DNA of 64,000 nt from SW132 sp038150125 (GTDB lineage Bacteria > Bacteroidota > Rhodothermia > Balneolales > Balneolaceae), in contig NZ_JBBVMF010000006.1 in assembly GCF_038150125.1 (NCBI RefSeq), positions 259,088 through 323,087 on the forward strand, in the 5' to 3' direction. Shown here in pieces: positions 18,207-26,939 of the stretch; within the stretch, counting starts at the first letter, position 1, and every line of letters begins with the position of its first letter. The notes under the pieces are model-generated. The model made no database searches and was not told the origin of the DNA. It saw only the letters and a list, made by a program, of their open reading frames with translations. Both the position numbers and the translations under genes were made by a program.

Positions 18207-18890
18207 TCAAGGACTGATCAACGCATATACCAGCAGGTTCACGCCAAATCGAAGAGCCGCATCTGTAATTGATTGTGGATTGTCGTGTTCATCATATGCC
18301 CAGCCGTCAGATGGGTTGGATTCATACGTGTAAAGCACCACCATTCGCCCCTCATGGAAGATGCCAAATGCCTGGGGTGGCTGATTGTCATGCTCGTGTA
18401 CTTTGGGCGGCCGGCCGTTGGGAAAGTTATACACGTTGGTATAGATAGGATGGTCGGCCGGAAGTTCGATGAGGTCTTCATCAGGAAAAATTCTTTCAAG
18501 GTAGGGCCGGATATATTGATCCAAGCCGTAGTCATCATCCACATAAAGAAAACCGCCGGATTCCAGGTAGCGGCGAAGATTCTCCATTTCCGCTTCGTTG
18601 ATGGATATATTGCCGTGCCCCGTGATGAACAAAAACGGATAGTTGAAAATGTCTCGGCTGCCAAGCTGCACGTCATCGTACTGCTCGCTGACGCTGATAG
18701 GCACCTGTTCTTTTACAAAACGGAGCATATTGGTTAAAGCTGTGGGTGAGCTGTACCAGTCGCCGCCGCCGCGATACTGAACACGGGCTATTTTAAACTC
18801 ATCATCATCCTGCGCTTGTGCTTCAGCAACAGGAATGAGAGCAAGCGGCAGAATAAAGATGGCGGTAAGGAATAGATACTTCATAAACAT
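18207..18890 (-). CDS. DUF4159-domain exported protein
   Basis: An exported protein of about 227 residues from the ATG at 18890 (a second ATG at 18884), giving a signal peptide MKYLFLTAIFILPLALIPVAEA. The mature part is a DUF4159 domain: FKIARVQYRGGGDWYSSPTALTNML, FLFITGHGNISI, YLESGGFLYVDDDYGLDQ, ELPADHPIYTNVYNFPNGRPP, then GRMVVLYTYESNPSDGW. The fold resembles ThuA/class I amidotransferase-like domains. Its role is unknown. A longer frame to 19031 reads into the palindromic repeat at 18980-19096 and is not the true start. Confidence 0.85.
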   Translation of the reverse strand: MFMKYLFLTAIFILPLALIPVAEAQAQDDDEFKIARVQYRGGGDWYSSPTALTNMLRFVKEQVPISVSEQYDDVQLGSRDIFNYPFLFITGHGNISINEAEMENLRRYLESGGFLYVDDDYGLDQYIRPYLERIFPDEDLIELPADHPIYTNVYNFPNGRPPKVHEHDNQPPQAFGIFHEGRMVVLYTYESNPSDGWAYDEHDNPQSITDAALRFGVNLLVYALISP

Positions 18891-18979
18891 GTGCAACTGT
18901 TGTTGGCAAATCAATTCGTCAGTAAAGATACGTTTTATACCAGTGGATGTTGTGTTGAAATCAATGCTGTCCAGAAAGG

Positions 18980-19096
18980 CGTCATCGCGGCCTCCGAGCC
19001 GGGAACTCCAATTCTTTCCCGATCTGTACACTCGCCATTGGTAACCATTTTACCGATACAAGAATGGGAGATCGCGGGTCTAAGCCCGCGATGACG
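18980..19096. repeat. 117-bp intergenic palindromic element
   Basis: CGTCATCGCGG (18980-18990) and CCGCGATGACG (19086-19096) form 11-bp perfect inverted ends. The right end also forms its own hairpin, ATCGCGGG (19071-19078) with CCCGCGAT (19085-19092). It sits between the DUF4159 gene and the GntR-type regulator, where it could act on transcripts from the latter. Confidence 0.6.
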
Positions 19097-19159
19097 TATG
19101 GGTGGATTTAAGACTAATGACTTATACCTAAACCTAAACTAATCAACCAAACCACCAAT

Positions 19160-20053
19160 TTACTGATCCCACAACTCAGACCGAATCATGTCGGCACTTT
19201 TATCGGAAAGGATATACTGCAGTTTGAGGCGTTTTTTTTCCGGCACTTTCTGTTCAACCAGCCGTGCGCATGCGGGAGTGTAGACCACAAGGTCCGTGTT
19301 CCTCACAAAGAGCGGCAGAGACTTTCCATAGGTTGCCCCTGCTACAAAAGATCCGCTAAAGTTAATGGCCGATTTCAGCTGACTGATGATTTTCTGAATC
19401 GATTCTTCCTGGGCAGTTACCAGCCCGATAGCGTCCAAAGCGGCTCTGGCTACAATAGAGATCAGAATGTCCGCATCGTAATGATATACAACCGGCATGA
19501 TGCGGATGGAATCACCGGCGCCGTGAAATTCACTCACCAATTGGATAGGGATGAAGAGCGCATCATAAGTTAGCGCCTTATCGTAATCGTCGAGGCTGAG
19601 CGTATCGCTTTTTACGCCCACCTGATCTTTGATGGAGCTCGACAAAATGGTAGCCAGCTCTTTAGTTTCGCCGATGGTAGCAATGCTTTGTATCCTGTCG
19701 GGCCACTCCAGGTAGCTGATCTGCTCGCCAAACAGGGTTTCAATTTCGGACTCATCAAGGCCGTATCCGATGAGCTCTTCAAGCAGTTCTTTCAGCTTTC
19801 CCGCTCCAATTTCGAGTCGCTCCGACTTATCCAGCGATGTGTTTTGCCGGTTTACGGTGAATCCGCGTCCCTGCTCGCCCGTAATCAGCCCTTCATCCTC
19901 CAGGTGACCGTATGCTTTCCGGACGGTGTGGAAACTGACTTCAAGCTGACGCCCCAGTTCGCGGGTAGAGGGCAGAAGCTCGCCAACCTGAAACTGCTTG
20001 GTGGCAATCATCAGGCGAATACGATCGGCAATATGTTTGGCTGAGTTTTTCAT
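19160..20053 (-). CDS. GntR-family transcriptional regulator
   Basis: A 297-residue protein with an N-terminal winged helix (about residues 5-70: IADRIRLMIATKQFQVGELLPSTRELGRQLEVSFHTVRKAYGHLEDEGLI, GRGFTV), the GntR signature. The rest (about 90-297) is a larger alpha/beta domain, not the short FCD or UTRA type, resembling a periplasmic-binding-like ligand domain; the effector is unknown. It is probably cytoplasmic. The gene is divergent from a small membrane-protein gene, and the B1 repeat (20061-20274) fills the shared promoter region. Confidence 0.85.
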   Translation of the reverse strand: MKNSAKHIADRIRLMIATKQFQVGELLPSTRELGRQLEVSFHTVRKAYGHLEDEGLITGEQGRGFTVNRQNTSLDKSERLEIGAGKLKELLEELIGYGLDESEIETLFGEQISYLEWPDRIQSIATIGETKELATILSSSIKDQVGVKSDTLSLDDYDKALTYDALFIPIQLVSEFHGAGDSIRIMPVVYHYDADILISIVARAALDAIGLVTAQEESIQKIISQLKSAINFSGSFVAGATYGKSLPLFVRNTDLVVYTPACARLVEQKVPEKKRLKLQYILSDKSADMIRSELWDQ

Positions 20054-20060
20054 ATTTTAC

Positions 20061-20274
20061 GACTAATGTTAAGTCAAATATGAATTGTCGTAAGCAACCT
20101 GTCAGCACCCACTGCCCCGAAGGGATCCCTATGGGGGATCTGACAGCGTTGATTTTTGACGCTGACATCCCGACCGCTGTCGGGACGGCAAAGCCCAGAG
20201 GGATCGGGACCAGAAAAACACCGGCACCTTGAATGCTGTCAGGTCTTTATTCGACAAATGTGAATTGACATGAC
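20061..20274. repeat. Dispersed intergenic repeat, copy B1
   Basis: About 214 bp with imperfect inverted ends: GTTAAGTCAAATATGAATTG on the left (20068-20087) and TTATTCGACAAATGTGAATT on the right (20248-20267), sharing the blocks GTCAA and TTGTCG in inverted sense. The same ends, plus CAGAAAAA and AATGCT...CAGGTCTTTATTCGACAAATG, recur at 43585-43724. The interior holds several GC-rich palindromes (for example CCCGACCGCTGTCGGG). Confidence 0.7.
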
Positions 20275-20338
20275 ACTAGAAAGTACGGCAAAACTATTGC
20301 GTTCACCAATTATAGAAGAGAACAAGATCAAAAAACTG

Positions 20339-20581
20339 ATGTCTCCAAAACTGAAAATAATAGCGATTCTACAGGCGGTTTTTGCATTTATGATTGTATT
20401 CGCCCTGAACTATTTTGCACTTGGCATGTCCGTAATCCTGAGTTTTTTAGGAGCGGCCGGGTTTACGCTGCTGCTTGGCGCCTGGGCCGGTTATCGGTAC
20501 CAGCGATATCTGAAAAAACAGCAAATAAAGAAAGAGAAAGAGATCAGCGGAGAAGCCAAAGAGGAAGAAAAAAAGGCGTGA
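20339..20581 (+). CDS. Small membrane protein of unknown function
   Basis: An 80-residue protein from the ATG at 20339, with two hydrophobic segments (IIAILQAVFAFMIVFALNYFA and a following LGMSVILSFLGAAGFTLLLGAWAGY) and a lysine/glutamate-rich cytoplasmic tail. An upstream in-frame ATG at 20270 gives 103 residues, but it lies in the right end of the B1 repeat, so I prefer the later start; the intervening residues (KLLRSPIIEENKIKKL) are compatible with coding, so this is not settled. No family recognised. It is divergent from the GntR regulator and may be controlled by it. Confidence 0.6.
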   Translation: MSPKLKIIAILQAVFAFMIVFALNYFALGMSVILSFLGAAGFTLLLGAWAGYRYQRYLKKQQIKKEKEISGEAKEEEKKA

Positions 20582-20643
20582 GGTACCATCATCCGATTGT
20601 AATGATCAGCCAGGCAACCTCAAGCCATTTTTATTTATTTATT

Positions 20644-21507
20644 CTAAACGCCTAGTTCCTGCATATATAATGCATTATCGCGGATGGCATTCATCGGTGT
20701 GGTGCCGGTATATGCTTCCTGCTCCACAATAAATGCTTCCATGCCTTGTTCTACGGCAACGGGCAGCAGCTGTGTGAAATCAATAGCCCCGGTACCAAGT
20801 ATGGTAGACTCCGGTTCATCGCCAGGCGCAATATCCTTCACATGCCCGGATGTAAAACGGCCTGGATACTTTCGCATCCATTCGGCGGGATCCTGACCGG
20901 CGGCCACAACCCAGTAAATATCCATCTGGTACTCTACAAGATCCGGGTCTGTATTCTCCATAAGTATATCATGGGGCATCTCGCCATCCTGCTCTTCGAA
21001 ACTGTAGGCATGATTGTGGTAGGCGAACCGGAGCCCTACATTATTGGCAATTTCTCCTATTTCGTTAAACTGATCAGCCATCTCCCGATAGCCATCAAGT
21101 GTATCCTGCGGTCCTATCCACGGACAAACGATAAACGTAAGGCCGATTTCCGCAGCTTCATTTGCCTTGCGTTCGAACTCTTCAAATACATTTGCGTGGC
21201 TGGAAATAGCGGTCATGCCCAGCTCGTCCAACAGGTTCTTAAACCCGGTATTCCCCATATTCCACCACATGCCCATAGACCCTTCATAGCTTTCGATCTG
21301 CGTATATCCAAACTCGGCAACCCGGCGGAGCGTCGCTTCCGGATCATCCGCAATCACATCCCGAAGCGTGTATAACTGAAGACCGAAGTCCGTTTGGGTT
21401 GGCGATTGTGCCGGGCTGCATCCCTTTAAAAATGGAAGCGTCCCGATAGCGGCACCGCCGGCAAGCAGGCCCGACATTTTAAGAAACGTTTTACGATCGT
21501 AGGTCAT
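20644..21507 (-). CDS. Tat-exported sugar phosphate isomerase/epimerase-like TIM barrel
   Basis: A protein of about 287 residues from the ATG at 21507. The N-terminus has a Tat-like signal (YDRKTFLKMSGLLAGGAAIG) and a cysteine in FLKGCSP that may be lipid-modified. The rest is an AP-endonuclease-2-type TIM barrel: FGLQLYTLRD, FGYTQIESYEG, GMTAISSHANVFEEF, LRFAYHNHAYSFEEQDG, YQMDIYWVVAAGQDP, FTSGHVKDIAPGDEPESTILGTG, with His/Glu/Asp metal-ligand candidates. Such exported proteins are common in sugar or inositol use loci. It lies downstream of the TonB receptor on the same strand, but a strong terminator separates them. Confidence 0.85.
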   Translation of the reverse strand: MTYDRKTFLKMSGLLAGGAAIGTLPFLKGCSPAQSPTQTDFGLQLYTLRDVIADDPEATLRRVAEFGYTQIESYEGSMGMWWNMGNTGFKNLLDELGMTAISSHANVFEEFERKANEAAEIGLTFIVCPWIGPQDTLDGYREMADQFNEIGEIANNVGLRFAYHNHAYSFEEQDGEMPHDILMENTDPDLVEYQMDIYWVVAAGQDPAEWMRKYPGRFTSGHVKDIAPGDEPESTILGTGAIDFTQLLPVAVEQGMEAFIVEQEAYTGTTPMNAIRDNALYMQELGV

Positions 21508-21660
21508 GATAGATTTTTTTTGGTTAAGGTTACTTTCAGCATAGGCCAACCGGTCGATTGGTTAAAATAATTGATTAACAACACTATACAGAAGTTCTGG
21601 ATTTACTTCAACGCTGGTTGGGATAAGTTCTGTAAAACAAAATTTTGCATTTCCAGCATA

Positions 21661-21694
21661 AAAAAAGGCGGAATGCTTAATCCCGCCTTTTTTT
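21661..21694 (-). terminator. Rho-independent terminator of the TonB receptor gene
   Basis: On the minus strand AAAAAGGCGGGAT pairs with ATTCCGCCTTTTTTT around a short loop, 25 bp after the receptor stop codon. The A-run on one side and T-run on the other would let it work in both directions. Confidence 0.85.
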
Positions 21695-21718
21695 GAGTTG
21701 TGATGAATGGTCAGGAAC

Positions 21719-24184
21719 TTATAACCTGAGACCGCTGAAATTATATTTCAACGACATCCAGAAAGTACGGCCTCTTGGTGCTGTTCCAAGCTGGTCTACT
21801 TTTTCTGTATCAAAGATATTGTTGATGCTTGCCTGGAACGAAAGGCCGGTTTGAGAAATATCAAACCCGGTGGAAAGATCCATCTCGAATTTTGATGGGA
21901 GCTCTTCGTCGTTGGTCAGGTCTCCGTCATCATCAAGCAGCACGTTTGTGTTCCAGTAACCTGATAGGAACTGGTAGCTGTCTTGCCAGCGGCCGTTAAT
22001 TTTGAGAAATGGTTGTCTGAACATGTCGTTATTGAAGAACTCCTTCGCTGTAAATCCGCCTTTAATTTTAAGCGGTGGAGTGTTGAGCGGCAGTTGAGCG
22101 TCTGTTACATCGTTCGTGAAGTCAACCAGCTCGATCGCTGAGAGATTTGCATTGAGAATGTACTTATCAGTGAAATAATAATTCATTCCAATATCAAATC
22201 CTCTCACTTCAGCTTCACCAAAATTGATGTATGAAAGAAGTGCTGTAAATGTACTCCCATCTACCAGCACTTGTTCACCATTGCGGAATGCAACGGAATT
22301 GAACCCATCAGCAACAACATCCGTACCGATAAAATTATTGTACCAGGAGTAGTAGCCTACGGCATCAACAAAAAGCTTTTCACCCAGAACTCCTTTATAG
22401 CCCAGTTCAAGGGAATTTACCTCCTCGGGTGCTATTGGGTCAATAGTGTTAATAACATTTCCGTTAGCATCTTGAATAGTGTAACCCTCCGTGTTTCCTC
22501 TAATCAGGAAATCGTAGTTTGGTGCAAACAGGTCGGGTATAGGAATGTATGCATGACTCTGGATAATAGATGGTGTTGTATAGGCCCGGTTGTAAGTTGC
22601 TCTTAGGTTATGGCCTGGAGCAACAGTAAATACAGCTGACGCCTTGGGACTAAACTGAGTGTCATAGTCGGAGTTTCCGTCAACGCGTGCCGCGGCGACG
22701 AGCTGAAGCCTGTCGGGGACCAGGTCGTAATCGAGCTGTGCATACCCGCCAAATAGTTCACGGCTAATGTTTTGTCCTTCACCATCTTCAAGATAAGTGC
22801 CCTGCGACTCAGGAAGAAAATTACGGTAATTCAAACCTGTGACGAGGTTGAGTGCACCGAACTGATTATTGTACTGCAGTTCCGCATCGTAGATTTCAGT
22901 GTCGTCAATAAATGCGACGGCTTCACGGATACTTTCGATGTCAACCTGATCGAGAGGAACACCTGCATTAACGGTTGCCTGAACAGCTGGTACAACCTGG
23001 TTCAGCTGGTAGCTACCGGCTTTGTTACCCGTTCGCGATACCTGTGCGTACCAGTTGGTGTTGCTTAGCTGCAGAGTCTGAAAATCAACTTCCCAGCCTT
23101 TAATGCGGTTACGGCCGTTACTTGTGAGCGAGAACTGATCGGTGGATGACCATCCGTAAGTACCAGTTGCCTGCCAGTCGCCAAAGCGGTAGTAGAGCGA
23201 TCCATTAATTTTTGTTGCGCCTACATCGTAATTCTCAACCACGTCTGTTTCAAAAACAGTATTTGCTGCCGTTGGCAATGTGCCCTGGGCCTGGTAGAAG
23301 TGAAGTCCGTCCTCACGCTGTGGTTTAAAATCCGTTGCCTGCATATACTGGCCGGTCACCTTATATCCAAACTTGTTGTTAACAGTGCCGGCAATCCGGT
23401 AGCTGATATCCCGCAAATCCTGGTTTCCGGCGCGTGTTTCGATGGTGACGCCTGACTGATCCCAGGGATCTTTCGTGGCCACATTGATCACACCTGAGCC
23501 TGAGTTCGGGCCGTAGAGTGCGGCTGCAGGGCCCAAAATCACTTCAATATTCTTAAGGTCGATTTTACTTGATGGCAGGAAGTTTCCCTGTGGCAGACCT
23601 GTGCCGCCAAGTGTGGCGAGCCGTCCGTCAATAAGAAACAGCATGCGGGTGTTAAAACTGCTATTAAAACCACGTGCAGAAATAAGCTGCGTGTTCATCC
23701 CGGCATTGGTGTAGTTGACACCTTTTAGGTTCGAAAGTGACGACATAAACGTTGAACCGCCCGAGTATTCAAGGTCTTCAGCTGAAACACGCTCAATGGT
23801 GATGGGCGATTCAAGCAGCTTTTCCGGCCGGCGGGAACCGGTCACAACAAGCTCGTCGCTCATGAAAGTGGTAGCTTCAAGCGTGATGTCTACATTGAGC
23901 GTTTGCCCGGATCTGACCTGAACTTCCTGCTCATAAGGCTGGAATCCCAGGTATGTAGCTCGCAGAATGTATGTTCCGGAAGGCACATTCTCAATTGTAT
24001 AGTTTCCATCAATGTCTGATGCGTCGCCATAGGTAGTTCCGCTTAGCATGATGTTCACACCTGCAAGCGCTTCCATTGATTGCATTTCAACAACCTGTCC
24101 TTCAATCATTCCAGTTGATTGTGCCATTATTGCCGGCGTGGCAATCAGGCAAAGTAAAAGTAGTAATGATAGTATTCGGTCCAT
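21719..24184 (-). CDS. TonB-dependent outer-membrane receptor
   Basis: An 821-residue outer-membrane transporter. Signal peptide (MDRILSLLLLLCLIATPAIMAQ), a carboxypeptidase-regulatory-like beta domain (about residues 25-105: IEGQVVEMQSMEALAGVNIMLSGT ... DIDGNYTIENVPSGTYILRATYLG), the plug (DELVVTGSRRPEKLLESPITIERVSAEDLE), and a long beta barrel ending in an aromatic-rich strand (TFWMSLKYNFSGLRL). It binds a nutrient outside the cell and imports it with TonB energy; the ligand is unknown. No SusD partner is present, so it is not a standard glycan Sus pair. The neighbouring hydrolase and acyl-CoA ligase genes hint at an ester- or acyl-type substrate. A perfect palindrome lies 79 bp before the start codon. 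Confidence 0.93.
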   Translation of the reverse strand: MDRILSLLLLLCLIATPAIMAQSTGMIEGQVVEMQSMEALAGVNIMLSGTTYGDASDIDGNYTIENVPSGTYILRATYLGFQPYEQEVQVRSGQTLNVDITLEATTFMSDELVVTGSRRPEKLLESPITIERVSAEDLEYSGGSTFMSSLSNLKGVNYTNAGMNTQLISARGFNSSFNTRMLFLIDGRLATLGGTGLPQGNFLPSSKIDLKNIEVILGPAAALYGPNSGSGVINVATKDPWDQSGVTIETRAGNQDLRDISYRIAGTVNNKFGYKVTGQYMQATDFKPQREDGLHFYQAQGTLPTAANTVFETDVVENYDVGATKINGSLYYRFGDWQATGTYGWSSTDQFSLTSNGRNRIKGWEVDFQTLQLSNTNWYAQVSRTGNKAGSYQLNQVVPAVQATVNAGVPLDQVDIESIREAVAFIDDTEIYDAELQYNNQFGALNLVTGLNYRNFLPESQGTYLEDGEGQNISRELFGGYAQLDYDLVPDRLQLVAAARVDGNSDYDTQFSPKASAVFTVAPGHNLRATYNRAYTTPSIIQSHAYIPIPDLFAPNYDFLIRGNTEGYTIQDANGNVINTIDPIAPEEVNSLELGYKGVLGEKLFVDAVGYYSWYNNFIGTDVVADGFNSVAFRNGEQVLVDGSTFTALLSYINFGEAEVRGFDIGMNYYFTDKYILNANLSAIELVDFTNDVTDAQLPLNTPPLKIKGGFTAKEFFNNDMFRQPFLKINGRWQDSYQFLSGYWNTNVLLDDDGDLTNDEELPSKFEMDLSTGFDISQTGLSFQASINNIFDTEKVDQLGTAPRGRTFWMSLKYNFSGLRL

Positions 24185-24262
24185 GTCAATCCCATGTTAT
24201 GTGTTAGTGATTAGATCTAGTTCTGTAAGCTGTTGATTTTATTCACGCCAATCCTATGGTAC

Positions 24263-24280
24263 GTTTGAAATCTTTCAAAC
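24263..24280. promoter_or_regulatory. Perfect palindrome in the TonB receptor promoter region
   Basis: GTTTGAAATCTTTCAAAC has 8-bp arms around a 2-bp centre. It lies in the 154-bp space between the hydrolase stop and the receptor start, close to an AT-rich TATCTTTAG box read on the minus strand that could be a -7 element. It is a plausible repressor site; which protein binds it is unknown. It is not the same as the GbsR-associated TCAAAT-ATTTGA sites. Confidence 0.5.
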
Positions 24281-24338
24281 ACTAAAGATAATATATTTTC
24301 CGCTGACCAGTTTGTCAAGGCTATTCGGGTTAATTAGC

Positions 24339-25409
24339 TCAGTTATATCTGTTGAGAAAATCTCGCAATGTTTTGTAAACCTCTTCCGGTTGCTCAAGAA
24401 ACGGAGTGTGGCCGGCGTTGCTGACAACCAATTCTTCGGCATGACCGCTATTCTTTTCATATTGATCTAACGCATGACGAATCTGATCCTCCATCGGCTG
24501 AGGCGGAAATTTATCGTCTCCGGGCCATCCATTTCTGAACCCCGCCTTACCCTGGTAGCCGGGATCTGACAATGATTCGTTCGAAATAATCTGGTCTTTA
24601 TCGCCGTGAATCCAAAGAATCGGAGGTTTGACACGGCTGTCTGTCAGCCGATTCACCACCTCTGAATTATATTTGGGTGACAGTGCATTCACCGGCCCGA
24701 ATTTTCCGGGAGCAACGCCGGGCCAGTATTCGCTGGTGTCGTAATCTCCGGGATATCGTTTTTGTCCGCAGTGAATCTGAAGCAGCGCCGTAAGAATCTC
24801 TTCTTCACGACCGGGCTCAAAGCCATCACGCCAAAAAAGCCGGTGCATCACGGTTCGGGGCGAAAATATTTTGTCATCGGTATCCCGAAGGCCTTTTCGT
24901 AAATTTTCAGCAAAAATTTCGTTTACGACGCCTGCTCCTGACCCTGAAAAGTCCGGATTGTTTGGCTCACCAATGTTCCCATGGATGCCGCCAAAGCCGG
25001 CTGGAGGTCCCGGGGCCATAAGTGTGACACTCAATATCTTTTGCCCTATTTCCGGAATGGCGCCCCAGCATACGGATCCACCCAAAGAGTGTCCAACGAG
25101 ATAAAACGGATTCAGATCCATTTCTTCAACGAGAGCTATAAGATCATCCACCCATTCCATCATGCCGCGTGTGGCGTCAATAATCTGATTGGGATCTGAC
25201 TGGCCATAGCCCCGCAAATCGGGTGCTATGCAAAAATAGTCAGATGAGAGCTCCAGCATCATTTCCTCCCAGATAGTAGAAGCCGATGCATTACCGTGCA
25301 GAAACACAACTGGTGTGTTTTCTGGGTCGCCAGCCGTTAACAGGTAGGTTTTTATGCGATTCGTCTCAATATATGAAGACCGGATGCCGTTCAGGTGTTT
25401 AATTCCCAT
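24339..25409 (-). CDS. Alpha/beta hydrolase
   Basis: A cytoplasmic hydrolase of about 356 residues from the ATG at 25409, which overlaps the end of the acyl-CoA ligase gene by 11 bp, as in a translationally coupled operon. It has the oxyanion block VVFLHGNASASTIWEE, APDLRGYGQSDPN, the nucleophile elbow GHSLGGSV, a lid region, an acidic WIHGDKDQII and the catalytic histidine in NAGHTPFLEQPEEV. Family members are esterases, lactonases, epoxide hydrolases or C-C bond hydrolases; the exact reaction is not clear. A longer frame to 25535 adds residues that lie inside the upstream gene. Confidence 0.88.
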   Translation of the reverse strand: MGIKHLNGIRSSYIETNRIKTYLLTAGDPENTPVVFLHGNASASTIWEEMMLELSSDYFCIAPDLRGYGQSDPNQIIDATRGMMEWVDDLIALVEEMDLNPFYLVGHSLGGSVCWGAIPEIGQKILSVTLMAPGPPAGFGGIHGNIGEPNNPDFSGSGAGVVNEIFAENLRKGLRDTDDKIFSPRTVMHRLFWRDGFEPGREEEILTALLQIHCGQKRYPGDYDTSEYWPGVAPGKFGPVNALSPKYNSEVVNRLTDSRVKPPILWIHGDKDQIISNESLSDPGYQGKAGFRNGWPGDDKFPPQPMEDQIRHALDQYEKNSGHAEELVVSNAGHTPFLEQPEEVYKTLRDFLNRYN

Positions 25410-26937
25410 CACCCCCCGCCCTTTTAATTTTTTTGCGATACAGTTCAGGGAGTACTTTTTTCTGTACTTTACCTGAATGACCGAGCGGTAGATCATCAAC
25501 GAAAAATATGTGGCCGGGACACTGAAAACTCGCAAGAAACTTTTTGCAGTATGCTTTCAAACCAGACTCATCGATTTCAGCCTCATCGCGAAGCACGACA
25601 AACGCGCAGCCCGTTTCGCCCCACTGCTCATCCGGAACGCCAATCACGGCAGCCTGGGTAACGTCAGGGTGTTCATAAATCACTTTCTCTATCTGCACAG
25701 GATAGACATTTTCGCCACCGCTGATGTACATCTCTTTCTTGCGTCCGGCGATGTAGTAATATCCTTCGTCGTCACAGCGAAACAGATCGCCCGTGCGCAC
25801 CCAGCCATCCTGCAGTGTTTTACGGGTCGCTTCATCATTAGTCCAATAGCCTGAAAACGCGTGGGGTCCTTTCATGAGCAGTTCTCCAACAGATCCTGCC
25901 AGGACATCATCTCCGTTTTCGTCCACCACCCTGACGTCGATATGGTAGTTGGGAAATCCAACAGAGCCTTGTTTACGAATAGCATCCTCAGCCGGCAGCG
26001 AGTAGCAGTTCGGGCCCGCCTCGGTGAGTCCATATCCCTGTCGGATCGGGACGCCGTGGTCCCTGTATTTTTTGATGACGGGGATCGGGCAGGCTTCACC
26101 GCCACAAATGGTAAATCTCAGATTTGAAAAGTCAGTCAATTCAAACTGCTCCTGTTCCATCATCATGCGAAGCATCGTAGGGATGCCAAAAAAGATCGAA
26201 ATATTTTCGGTTTGAATGATGTTGAGACAGTCGGCCGGATCAAACTCAGGCTGAAGCACCACTTTCCCACCGTGATGAAACAGGGGCGTGAGCAACACGT
26301 GCCACCCGCCGGTGTGGTAGAAGGGCGTGTTCACAATCGTGCTGTCGTCGGATGTCAATTCAAGGCTGATGGCCGTATTGATGGAGTTCCAGTGAATTTG
26401 CCGCCATGAAATCATCGCCCCTTTCGACTTACCCGTGGTTCCGGACGTGTAGAGAATCATCGCGATATCTTCAGCGTCTGCATTATAGAGATCAGGTGCC
26501 GGATGGTCCTCGTGGACGATTTTTTTAACTGCCCCTTTCTTACCGCTGATTGGAAGCAGCGCGGGAACCGTTTTATTGTTAAGAAGTGTCTCGGCAGTCT
26601 CTTTGAACTCTTTTCCGTACACTAAAAGCGAGGGGGTACAATCTTCGGCAAGTTCACTAATCGCCGGCGCTGGCAGCCTGAAATTGTAGGGAACGAGAAT
26701 CACCCCAATTTTACCACAGGCAAAAAAGAGGTCGATCATCTCGAGGCAGTTTTTCGAAAGTACCGCAAGCCGATCGCCGGGTTTCAGGCTGAATTTACTC
26801 TGAAGCAGTCCGGCCAGGCTGTTTGCCCGCTTATTCAATTCACGATAGGTAAACCGGCCGTTATCAGACAGATCGACCACGGCTTCATGATCCGGCGTGT
26901 ATCTTTCGCGTTTTGCAAGCCAGTCGTTATAGTGCAT
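25399..26937 (-). CDS. AMP-dependent acyl-CoA synthetase/ligase
   Basis: Activates a carboxylic acid to its CoA thioester through an acyl-adenylate. The 512-residue protein carries the ATP-binding loop LYTSGTTGKSKGA, the GYGLTEAG motif, GWVRTGDL, GRKKEMYISGGENVYP and the C-terminal lysine motif GHSGKVQKKVL. Length and motif order match class I acyl/aryl-CoA ligases (fatty or aromatic acids). It starts 2 bp after the stop of the SSS symporter and overlaps the next hydrolase, so transport, activation and hydrolysis seem to be linked. Substrate undetermined. Confidence 0.92.
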   Translation of the reverse strand: MHYNDWLAKRERYTPDHEAVVDLSDNGRFTYRELNKRANSLAGLLQSKFSLKPGDRLAVLSKNCLEMIDLFFACGKIGVILVPYNFRLPAPAISELAEDCTPSLLVYGKEFKETAETLLNNKTVPALLPISGKKGAVKKIVHEDHPAPDLYNADAEDIAMILYTSGTTGKSKGAMISWRQIHWNSINTAISLELTSDDSTIVNTPFYHTGGWHVLLTPLFHHGGKVVLQPEFDPADCLNIIQTENISIFFGIPTMLRMMMEQEQFELTDFSNLRFTICGGEACPIPVIKKYRDHGVPIRQGYGLTEAGPNCYSLPAEDAIRKQGSVGFPNYHIDVRVVDENGDDVLAGSVGELLMKGPHAFSGYWTNDEATRKTLQDGWVRTGDLFRCDDEGYYYIAGRKKEMYISGGENVYPVQIEKVIYEHPDVTQAAVIGVPDEQWGETGCAFVVLRDEAEIDESGLKAYCKKFLASFQCPGHIFFVDDLPLGHSGKVQKKVLPELYRKKIKRAGGDGN

Positions 26938-26939
26938 GT

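Noticed and set aside
18891..19031. N-terminal extension of the DUF4159 protein
   Set aside because: It reads through a palindromic repeat and would precede a clear signal peptide.
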